Part shown: positions 31,212-37,654 of the stretch, piece after piece | How the letters are laid out: each line of letters begins with the position of its first letter | Position numbering within the stretch: position 1 is the stretch's first letter | From: Acidobacteriota bacterium | GTDB taxonomy: Bacteria > Acidobacteriota > Terriglobia > Terriglobales > Acidobacteriaceae | NCBI GenBank assembly: GCA_013289795.1 | Contig: JABCZH010000022.1 | Coordinates: 1 to 37,654 of the forward strand | Direction: 5' to 3' | DNA length: 37,654 nt | The notes under the pieces: generated by a model | The model's input: only the letters and a program-made list of their open reading frames with translations | What the model was told of the DNA's origin: nothing | The model's database searches: none | Made by a program: the position numbers and the translations under genes

Positions 31212-32113
31212 GATGGAGTCCTGCCAAGTCCGAGTGGACTTACATCCGTCACCCGCAAACCGTAGTCTCCGTTGATCACCACAACTTCTCCGCGCGCCAC
31301 CAGCTTGCCATCGAGCAACAGGTCGACCGGCTCCGCCACTTTGCGGTCGAGTTCAATCACCACGCCGGGGTTGAGATCGAGTATTTCCCGCAGCAGCATT
31401 TGTCTTGAGCCGAAGCGCAGGGTCAGGCCTAACTGAACATCCATCAACAGATCTAAAGCGCCGCTGCCTGCTGCGGGGTCGGGTGCGGGAATGGATGAAG
31501 AGGATGGAGAGGATGGAGCCGATGGCGCGGCGGATGGCGCAGAAGGTGCAGCCGCGGCTTTGGCGGCTTCCGCCTTAGCAGCGTCCGCTTTCTCCCGCAA
31601 CTCCGCCACCAGCGCGGCACTCAAGCCAAACTCCAGCATCATCCCGGCTGGACCTTCTTCTCCCGCATGGAGCCAAAACGATGTCGCCGGCTGCCATGAG
31701 GGAGCGGCAGGAGCAAGTTCCACGCGCAGTTGAATTTCTCCCCAGCGCGCCTTTGCGCTGGTCGCAACCACCCCGGCAACCTGGCGCAGCAGTTCGACCG
31801 CCGCCTCGCGATGATCAGCCGTCAGTTCCACTTCGGGCGCGTCCGGCTCGCTCATCAAGTCCTGAGCCAGGCGAAGCACGGTAGGCGGCGCCAGACGCAA
31901 GCTCATCTCCCCGCGCAGGCCGCCGGTGGATGTAACCACCGCCCACAAATCGCTTTCCGCTGCCGGCGGAAGGTCGGCGGGGGCAGACGGGTTGACCGCG
32001 CTCGGAACCGCCGAGCCTTTGATTTGCCCCACCACCTGGGAAAAGCTTTCCGACCACACCTGGATGTATTCGGCAGGCGCGGGTTCGAGGGCAGGAGCGG
32101 CGGCTTCCGTCAT
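31208..32113 (-). CDS. fliN: Flagellar switch protein FliN with long N-terminal domain
   Basis: FliN forms the lower part of the C ring and transmits the CheY signal. The C-terminal SpoA domain (about 218-298: LMDVQLGLTLRFGSRQMLLREIL, then KLVARGEVVVINGDYGLRVTDV) is standard. Before it lie about 215 residues, compared with 40-60 in usual FliN: a globular region (about 55-170, with GEMSLRLAPPTVLRLAQDLM and EAAVELLRQVAGVVATSA, which faintly resembles the CheC/CheX fold with Gln at the Asn position) and an Ala/Pro/Ser linker (about 175-215). The ATG at 32113 overlaps the fliM stop in ATGA. FliY of Gram-positives is similarly built; the comparison is tentative. Confidence 0.9.
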   Translation of the reverse strand: MTEAAAPALEPAPAEYIQVWSESFSQVVGQIKGSAVPSAVNPSAPADLPPAAESDLWAVVTSTGGLRGEMSLRLAPPTVLRLAQDLMSEPDAPEVELTADHREAAVELLRQVAGVVATSAKARWGEIQLRVELAPAAPSWQPATSFWLHAGEEGPAGMMLEFGLSAALVAELREKADAAKAEAAKAAAAPSAPSAAPSAPSSPSSSSIPAPDPAAGSGALDLLMDVQLGLTLRFGSRQMLLREILDLNPGVVIELDRKVAEPVDLLLDGKLVARGEVVVINGDYGLRVTDVSPLGLGRTPS

Positions 32114-33114
32114 GGTTTCGTCCCACCCTGTAGCTTCATCTCGTCCGCATCCGTCTCCTCCGTCGCGACCGGCTGAAGCACCTGCGCGGCGCGGGTGGGG
32201 CCGCAACGCGAGGGTGTTGCGGTAAACATCTCAACCCCTGCGACCAAGACCGAGGCCGGTTTGCTCACGGCGCGCCGCAGTGGAAGCAGATATCCCGGAA
32301 CCAGCTCGGTCAATTCGCCCACGGTCGCAGTCAAGCCGTCGACGCCTAATTCCAGGGGAAAAGGACAATCCAGCACGCAGCGCTTGACCCGCTCCCGCCA
32401 GCAGCCGCGGTGGCGCGGCAGGTGTTCGCTCGATTCCGCGGAGATCTTGCGCAGCAGGGCGTGGGAAACCGATACCGGAACCGCCAGATTCAATCCTCCC
32501 CGCACCTCAAGCATGGTGATCTCAAAACTCAGCGACAGAGTCTTCTCGCCCAACGGCATCAGGCGCTGTGCATCCGCCAGTCCTACCCGCTTCTCGAAGT
32601 CCACCTGAAGATTCACTGCCTGCCAGGCCGCTCCCAGGTCGCGGCACACGATGCGGGCCACGCTTTCGACAATTTGCTCTTCGATTTCGGTGGGCTCGCG
32701 GGTGACTGCGAAAGCTTTACCTTCACCGCCCAGCAGCAGATCGACAATCGGCAAAGCAACTTTCAGGTCCAATTGCAGCGCGCCAATTACGCCCATTGGT
32801 TCGAGCCTGCAGGATGCCAGATAGGTGGTCTCCGGAACCCGCTCCAGAAATTCGCGGTAGGTCAGGTGCTCGGCGGAAACCAGGGTCGCGGCGAACACCA
32901 CTCGCAAATACGCGCCAAGGGAGTGGGTCAGGCTACGGGCAAAGCCTTCGTGCAGCGCGGTAATGGCTTGCAGTTGCTCACGCCGGATCTGGCCCGCCCG
33001 CCGCACATCCCAGGGCTCGACTTTGGGTTCCTTGGCTTTGCCCGCGTCGGCGCCGCCGCTGCGTGCCGCCCGTACCATGGCATCGATCTGTTCCTGGTTA
33101 AGTTCGTTCTGCAC
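32110..33114 (-). CDS. fliM: Flagellar switch protein FliM
   Basis: A 334-residue C-ring protein that binds phospho-CheY. The N-terminal peptide NQEQIDAMVRAARSG (about residues 6-20) corresponds to the CheY-binding SQEEIDALL motif. The central CheC-like domain follows (about 45-235: FARSLTHSLGAYLRVVF, RLEPMGVIGALQLDLKVALPIVDLLLGG in pieces) and the SpoA domain is at about 245-315. The C-terminus is acidic and short. It lies about 40 bases after fliA on the same strand. Confidence 0.95.
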   Translation of the reverse strand: MQNELNQEQIDAMVRAARSGGADAGKAKEPKVEPWDVRRAGQIRREQLQAITALHEGFARSLTHSLGAYLRVVFAATLVSAEHLTYREFLERVPETTYLASCRLEPMGVIGALQLDLKVALPIVDLLLGGEGKAFAVTREPTEIEEQIVESVARIVCRDLGAAWQAVNLQVDFEKRVGLADAQRLMPLGEKTLSLSFEITMLEVRGGLNLAVPVSVSHALLRKISAESSEHLPRHRGCWRERVKRCVLDCPFPLELGVDGLTATVGELTELVPGYLLPLRRAVSKPASVLVAGVEMFTATPSRCGPTRAAQVLQPVATEETDADEMKLQGGTKP

Positions 33115-33153
33115 GCTTCCGCTTCCGTTCTCCGCTGGATTCGCAGCGCATCT

Positions 33154-33939
33154 TTAATGGCCGCCGCTGGCCGCCGCCCGTGTCTCCGGCTTGGCTCCCA
33201 TGAGATCTTCGAGCCGCGCCCGCAGCCGCACCACGGCGAGAGAATGAATCTGCGATACCCGCGATTCTCCGATGCCGAGCACCACTCCGACTTCCTTCAT
33301 GGTGAGTTCTTCGAAGTAGTAAAGCGCCAGCACCTGCTGCTGTTTCTCCGGCAACTCCGCCACGGCGCGGGTCAGCAGCTCTTTCATCTCGGAGCGCATG
33401 CAGCGGAAAAACGGAGTGTCCTCGGGAGCGTTCGGCAGATAGTCGCAGAGATCCTCCTCCTTGCCGTCCCACGGAGACTCCAGGTGCAGGCTGCCCACTT
33501 CGAGGCCATCGAGTTCGGTGAGCAACTGCTGAAACTCGCGCAACTCCAAATGCATCTCTGCGGCGATCTCAACTTCCGTGGGAGCGCGGCTCAGAGCCAT
33601 GCTTAGCTTGCGCTGCGCTTCTTCCACGCTGCGCGCCTTGCGCCGCAACTCGCGCGGCCCCCAATCCATTTCGCGCAGGCTGTCGAGGATCGCGCCCCGG
33701 ATGCGGAACTTGGCATAGGAGCCGAACTGCACATGTTTCGAGCGGTCGAACTTGTTCAGCGCATCCATCAGGCCGATCACTCCGGCGTGCACCAAGTCTT
33801 CCAGAGGAACGTGCCGCGGCAGACGCTCATGAATACGCCGCGCCAGGTAACGCACCTGCGGCAACTGTTCGAGCAGGATGCGGTCGCGCTCTTCTTTGTC
33901 TTGCCAGGTGGTGTAGGCTTGCGCCGTATTCTTGCTCAT
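33154..33939 (-). CDS. fliA: RNA polymerase sigma-28 factor for flagellar genes
   Basis: A 261-residue sigma factor that reads the TAAA-N15-GCCGATAA promoters of this window. Region 2 (about 20-90: QVRYLARRIHERLP, EDLVHAGVIGLMDALNKFD, FGSYAKFRIRGAILDSLRE) and region 4 (about 190-250: LPEKQQQVLALYYFEELTMKE, GESRVSQIHSLAV) are plain. I choose the ATG at 33939 because MSKNTAQAYTTWQD starts close to region 1.2-like sequence and CGGAG lies just upstream; the frame is open to 33990. It lies directly after flhA, where many bacteria have flhF and flhG in between. FlgM, its anti-sigma factor, is encoded about 10 kb away. Confidence 0.95.
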   Translation of the reverse strand: MSKNTAQAYTTWQDKEERDRILLEQLPQVRYLARRIHERLPRHVPLEDLVHAGVIGLMDALNKFDRSKHVQFGSYAKFRIRGAILDSLREMDWGPRELRRKARSVEEAQRKLSMALSRAPTEVEIAAEMHLELREFQQLLTELDGLEVGSLHLESPWDGKEEDLCDYLPNAPEDTPFFRCMRSEMKELLTRAVAELPEKQQQVLALYYFEELTMKEVGVVLGIGESRVSQIHSLAVVRLRARLEDLMGAKPETRAAASGGH

Positions 33940-34015
33940 GGCTCCGCTTCCTTTTTCTGTTCCTGGTTCCGGTCTCTGTTGGCTCGCCACTTTCTTCCCA
34001 TCGTTTAATCCCCGA

Positions 34016-36112
34016 TCAGTGCAGGACTCCGAGCGACTGCACCTGAATCACCGGCGGAACCTCCAGTGGTGACAGCACTACCACCTTCGGCAGGAATGGC
34101 TCGAGCAAGCGCTTCAGGTGGTAGCGCGCGGGGCTGGCGCACAGCACCACCGGCGTCGCCACAACAATCTGTTCTCCGGCGAGGCGGCGCAATCCATCCA
34201 CAATGCGGCGGGCAAATGGAGGCTGCAGGCCCGCGCTCCCCGCCGTTGCCTGCCCGGAGAAGGCGCGTCCCAATTCGTCTTCGAGCGCGCGGTCGAGCGT
34301 GACCACGCGCAGGCCTCCGTTTTCCGCTAGCAGCGGTTGTACCAGCGCGCGCGACAAGGCCTGGCGCGCCGCCTCGACCAGCATGACTGCGCTCTTGTTT
34401 GCGGGCGCGATGTCGAGCAGGGTCTCGAGGATGGTCGACAGATCGCGGATCGAAACCTGCTCGCGCAAAAGTTGCTGCAAAGTTTTCTGCACTTCGCCGA
34501 GGCTCAGAATTTTCGGCACCAGTTCCTCGACCAGCTTGGGATGGCTTTCGGCGAGGCGGTCGAGCAGACGCTTGCTCTCCTGCCGCGTCAGCAGTTCATA
34601 GGCGTGCTGTTTCACCACTTCCGCCAGGTGTGTCGCCACCACCGACGTCTGGTCGACTACGGCATAGCCGGCGGCGAGGGCCTGGTTCTGCATCAACGGG
34701 GGAATCCACACCGCGGCCACGCCGAAGGCCGGCTCTTTTGTGGGGATTCCCGCGAGCGGCCGCGGCGAACCTTCCGAGCTGATGGCCAACAGGTTGTCCT
34801 GATGAAGCTCCCAGCGCGCGATTTCCACGCCGCGCAATGCGATGGTGTATTCCTTCGGCTTGAGGCGCACGTTGTCAGTGATGTGCACCGGGGGAACGAT
34901 GAAGCCCAAATGCTGCGCCAGATTTTGCCGCAGAGCTTTTACCCGCGCCAAAAGCTGCCCGCCTTGATTCACGTCGACCAGCGGCACCAGCCCGTAACCC
35001 ACCTCGAGGCTCAGTTCGTCGAGCTTGAGCATGTCTTCGACGGAATCTTTTGCTGGTTTTTTCTCCGCCGTCGCAGCCGCTCCGACGGCGGTCGCGGCCG
35101 CGGGCTCTTCGAGTGACTTCGGAGCGCGCCAGGCCAGAAAGCCGGTGCCCGCCGCCAGCAGGAAAAAGGAAAACTTCGGCAGCCCCGGAATCGCCGCCAG
35201 CGACAGCATCACTCCCGCGGCGATGATCAGCGGACGGCGCCGTGAAAGCACTTGCCGCCCCACGTCGAGTGAGAGTGTGGCGTTGGAGGAGGCGCGGGTT
35301 ACGACGATGCCGCCCGCCATCGAAACCAGCAGCGAGGGAATCATGGTAACCAGGCCGTCGCCAACGGTAAGCACGGTGTAAGTCTTCAACGCCTCGCGGA
35401 AGGGAATGTCCAGCTGGAAGACGCCGATGAGAAACCCCGCGATGATGTTGATCGCGGTAATGAGAATCGTCGCAATCGAATCGCGCTGGTTGAAGCGCGC
35501 CGCACCGTCCATCGCGCCGTAGAACTCCGCATCGTGCGCAATCTGCTCGCGGCGGGCGCGGGCCTGCGCTTCGTTGATCAACCCGGCATTCAGGTCGGCG
35601 TCGATCGCCATTTGCTTGCCGGGCATGGCGTCGAGGGTAAAACGCGCCGTCACTTCCGCTGTGCGCACCGCGCCGTGCGCCACCACCAGATACTGAATCG
35701 CGATCAAGGCTACGAACAGCACGAAGCCTACGACATAATTTCCGCCTACCACGAATTGGCCAAAGGCTTCGATGACGTGTCCAGCCGCGCCCGCGCCCTC
35801 GTTGCCGTGCAGAAGAATGCGGCGGCTGGAGGCCAGGTTCAGCGACAGGCGAAACAGGGTCAGCAGCAGCAGCAAACTGGGGAAGACGGAAAACTGCGAT
35901 GGACGCAGAATCTGAATGGCGGAGAGCAGCACCAGCACACTCACCGTCATGCTGGTCGCCAGCAGCACATCGAGCAGCACGCTCGGCAGCGGCACCAGCA
36001 TGATGAAAACCAGCGACACCGCCGCCACCGGCATGATCCATTCCGCGGCGCTATCCTTCTTCTGCGGCGGCACCGCGGGGGTGAGAAGCGGGATGTGGGC
36101 GGTTGCGGCCAT
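34016..36112 (-). CDS. flhA: Flagellar type III secretion protein FlhA
   Basis: The 698-residue export-gate protein. Eight membrane helices occupy about residues 25-325, and the FHIPEP cytoplasmic loop is recognisable (LLTLFRLSLNLASSRRILL near 82-100; DAMPGKQMAIDADLNAGLI near 160-178). The C-terminal cytoplasmic domain (about 350-698) has HITDNVRLKPKEYTIALRG and TLLDIAPANKSAVMLVEAARQAL, in fragments typical of FlhA. It starts three bases after flhB. Confidence 0.96.
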   Translation of the reverse strand: MAATAHIPLLTPAVPPQKKDSAAEWIMPVAAVSLVFIMLVPLPSVLLDVLLATSMTVSVLVLLSAIQILRPSQFSVFPSLLLLLTLFRLSLNLASSRRILLHGNEGAGAAGHVIEAFGQFVVGGNYVVGFVLFVALIAIQYLVVAHGAVRTAEVTARFTLDAMPGKQMAIDADLNAGLINEAQARARREQIAHDAEFYGAMDGAARFNQRDSIATILITAINIIAGFLIGVFQLDIPFREALKTYTVLTVGDGLVTMIPSLLVSMAGGIVVTRASSNATLSLDVGRQVLSRRRPLIIAAGVMLSLAAIPGLPKFSFFLLAAGTGFLAWRAPKSLEEPAAATAVGAAATAEKKPAKDSVEDMLKLDELSLEVGYGLVPLVDVNQGGQLLARVKALRQNLAQHLGFIVPPVHITDNVRLKPKEYTIALRGVEIARWELHQDNLLAISSEGSPRPLAGIPTKEPAFGVAAVWIPPLMQNQALAAGYAVVDQTSVVATHLAEVVKQHAYELLTRQESKRLLDRLAESHPKLVEELVPKILSLGEVQKTLQQLLREQVSIRDLSTILETLLDIAPANKSAVMLVEAARQALSRALVQPLLAENGGLRVVTLDRALEDELGRAFSGQATAGSAGLQPPFARRIVDGLRRLAGEQIVVATPVVLCASPARYHLKRLLEPFLPKVVVLSPLEVPPVIQVQSLGVLH

Positions 36113-36115
36113 GGT

Positions 36116-37210
36116 TTAGTTTTTCGAGGCTTGATTCTGTGAAGCCTGATTTTGCGAGGCCTGACTCTGGGAAGCCTGGCTTTGCGCACGCCAGATTGCG
36201 GCCAGTATCTCGGCCACCACGGTGTAAAGTTTCGCGGGAATCGCCTGCCCCACTTCCACCGCGCGGTACAAGGCATGCGCCAGCGGCGGATTCTCGATCA
36301 TGGGAATGCCGTTCCAGCGGGCGATCTCCTTGATCTGCGCGGCCAGCAGGTTGCGTCCCTTGGCGACCACGACCGGTGCGTCCATGTCCATGCGGTATTC
36401 GAGCGCGATGGCAAATTCCGTAGGGTTGGTGATCACCACCGCCGCGCGCTCCACGTCCTTGAGCATCTGGCGGCGCCGCGACTGGCGCTGCAGGCGGCGG
36501 ATGCGCTGCTTGATCACGGGATTGCCTTCCGTGTCCTTGAACTCGTCTTTCTGCTCCTGTTTGCTCATCTTCAATTCGTTTTCGTGGCGCTGGCGCTCGA
36601 GGAAGTAATCCGCCGCCGACCAGAACAGCAGCACCAGCGAGCCCTTCCACGCCACCTCGTACATTCGCGAAGTGGTAAAGGCCGTCAGCGCCGTGCGGCT
36701 GCCGTGCAGCAACGCGGGAAAGTGCCTCCAATCCCGCACCAGGATGGCCGCCGCGAAATACACCACCACCACCGTGGGCAACAGAGACTTCAACAGGCGG
36801 CTCAGCGCGCCCAGCGAAAATAGCTGCGAGATGTGGCTTGCCGGATCGAGACGGCTCCAGTTGGGCGCGAGCGCCGACGGAGCAAACACCACCCCGCCTT
36901 GCGCCATGCCGCCCGCTGTGCCTACGACCCAACTCATCCCTGCGGCCAGCGCGACCCCGCGAAACAGCCAGATCGCATTCCGCCACACGGGAATCAGCTG
37001 CTCGGGACGCGTCGCCGCCTGTTCGAGCTCCTGGCGCAGCAGCCAACGCCATTGACCGGCGAAGGCCGGCATCTGCCAGCCGCAGAACACGATTGCAGTC
37101 ATCGCCGCGAGGCCGGCGGTAAGGTCGCGGCTGCGGGCGACTTGTCCCTGCTCGCGCGCCTTCTGCCGGCGGCGCGGCGATGCTTTTTCTGTCTTGCTCT
37201 CATCGGCCAT
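36116..37210 (-). CDS. flhB: Flagellar type III secretion protein FlhB
   Basis: FlhB sets substrate specificity of the export gate through self-cleavage. The ATG at 37210 begins MADESKTEKASPRRRQKAREQG, the family N-terminus; the frame is open to 37321. Four membrane helices (about 30-50, 78-105, 138-160, 180-205) are followed by the cytoplasmic domain. The cleavage site reads NPTE at 262-265 where most have NPTH. The C-terminal tail (342-364) is a Gln/Ser/Ala repeat encoded by four 15-bp units. FliR follows upstream and flhA downstream in the operon. Confidence 0.95.
   Translation of the reverse strand: MADESKTEKASPRRRQKAREQGQVARSRDLTAGLAAMTAIVFCGWQMPAFAGQWRWLLRQELEQAATRPEQLIPVWRNAIWLFRGVALAAGMSWVVGTAGGMAQGGVVFAPSALAPNWSRLDPASHISQLFSLGALSRLLKSLLPTVVVVYFAAAILVRDWRHFPALLHGSRTALTAFTTSRMYEVAWKGSLVLLFWSAADYFLERQRHENELKMSKQEQKDEFKDTEGNPVIKQRIRRLQRQSRRRQMLKDVERAAVVITNPTEFAIALEYRMDMDAPVVVAKGRNLLAAQIKEIARWNGIPMIENPPLAHALYRAVEVGQAIPAKLYTVVAEILAAIWRAQSQASQSQASQNQASQNQASKN
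36126..36185. repeat. Four tandem 15-bp repeats in the flhB 3' end
   Basis: Four adjoining 15-bp units lie at 36126-36140, 36141-36155, 36156-36170 and 36171-36185, with a pattern like GARGCYTGRYTYTGN on the plus strand. They encode the Gln-Ala-Ser-Gln-Ser/Asn repeats at the end of FlhB. The multiple-of-three unit preserves the frame while allowing copy-number change. Confidence 0.8.
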
Positions 37211-37238
37211 GGTTAGCTTTGCGCTACGAGTTTCTCCC

Positions 37239-37654
37239 TCATCTCGCCAGATGCAATAAATGTTCGGCGGTGCGAATAGCCAGCACGAACTGCTGGCTGA
37301 AAACCCGCGGCCAGTAGGCAATGGCCGCGATCAGCACGGACAAGCCCACCAAATTTTTCACTGCCAGCCCGATGAACAAGACCGGCAACTGCGGCGAAGC
37401 CTTCCCCAGGAACCCCAGAGCCATGTCGGCGATCAACGTCGCCACCAGCGACGGAGCAGCAATCTGCACGCCGGTCAAAAAAATTCCGCCGGCAGCCTGC
37501 AGTAAACCGCCCGCCATCGCCAGCGTGGCATGCGCGCCGCCTGGCGGCAGGTAGGCGAAGCTGCGCACCAGCGCTCGCAGCAGCCAGTGGTGCACGTTGA
37601 GCTGCAAAAAAATCAGCAGTGCGGCCATCTGGTGAAATTCCGACAGCACCGGTG
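37239..37654 (-). CDS. fliR: Flagellar biosynthesis protein FliR, N-terminus cut by window edge
   Basis: The last 138 or so residues of an export-gate membrane protein run from the window end to a stop at 37239. The segment QLNVHHWLLRALVRSFAYLP and, further on, VTLIADMALGFLGKASPQLPVLF-like sequence are typical of FliR, with hydrophobic segments at the positions of its last two or three helices. The N-terminal half lies outside the window. A gap of 28 bases separates it from flhB. FliP and FliQ would be expected further along. Confidence 0.88.
   Translation of the reverse strand, partial: PVLSEFHQMAALLIFLQLNVHHWLLRALVRSFAYLPPGGAHATLAMAGGLLQAAGGIFLTGVQIAAPSLVATLIADMALGFLGKASPQLPVLFIGLAVKNLVGLSVLIAAIAYWPRVFSQQFVLAIRTAEHLLHLAR

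Noticed and set aside
32410-33606. 398-codon plus-strand ORF opposite fliM and fliA
   Set aside because: It lies wholly across two well-supported minus-strand genes, has a His/Gln/Arg-rich composition typical of antisense frames in GC-rich DNA, and shows no domain or ribosome-binding site.
34875-36041. 388-codon minus-strand ORF overlapping flhA in another frame
   Set aside because: An out-of-frame reading of the flhA coding sequence, rich in Arg and Gly, with no recognisable protein features.
36051-37052. 333-codon minus-strand ORF overlapping flhB in another frame
   Set aside because: Out-of-frame shadow of flhB, with low-complexity Gly/Arg/Ala sequence.

Overview
The window reads as part of a chromosome of a flagellated diderm bacterium with fairly high GC. 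It most resembles the Acidobacteriota (Koribacter/Terriglobia-like), but that placement is inferred from protein style and gene order, not from a marker-gene search. P- and L-ring genes (flgI, flgH) show an outer membrane. No rRNA, tRNA, CRISPR array, transposase or integrase was seen. Most long ORFs opposite the flagellar genes are GC-driven shadows.

Positions 1-9900 hold household and accessory genes: the 5' part of aroC (minus), a NarL/LuxR-type regulator with a degenerate receiver (plus), a HAD hydrolase, a YhaM-like OB-HD nuclease, a SurA/parvulin chaperone, a SpoIIE-type phosphatase and a TPR-MA-like metallopeptidase (all minus), then a divergent M1-like metallopeptidase (plus).

Positions 10100-37654 hold a motility and chemotaxis island. 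From left to right: a receiver-only regulator (plus); cheR-HDOD-cheB (minus); flbD-motA-motB (minus); fliC-flaG-fliD-fliS-small helical protein (plus); then a long minus-strand series whose order of transcription is fliR(partial)-flhB-flhA-fliA-fliM-fliN-MshEN-like protein, cheX, flgF-flgG-flgA-flgH-flgI-flgJ, and flgM-small frameshifted ORF-flgN-flgK-flgL. Within the operons many neighbours overlap in ATGA or GTGA, which suggests translational coupling.

The clearest regulatory result is six sigma-28 (FliA-type) promoters. Five have an exact TAAA box, exactly 15 spacer bases and GCCGAT; the flbD site has TAAT. They lie before fliC, flbD-motAB, cheR-HDOD-cheB, cheX, and twice in tandem before flgM-flgN-flgK-flgL. 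The sigma factor (fliA) and its anti-sigma factor (flgM) are both in the window, so early secretion and rod/ring genes can be separated from late filament, motor and chemotaxis genes directly from the DNA.

The least familiar items are: a protein with four N-terminal cysteines and an MshEN (GspE N-terminal-like) domain, coupled to fliN; a small ORF between flgM and flgN that seems to be broken by one base; an FlhB with NPTE in place of NPTH and a tail built from 15-bp repeats; an FlgH without a lipobox cysteine; and a FliN with a long extra N-terminal domain.
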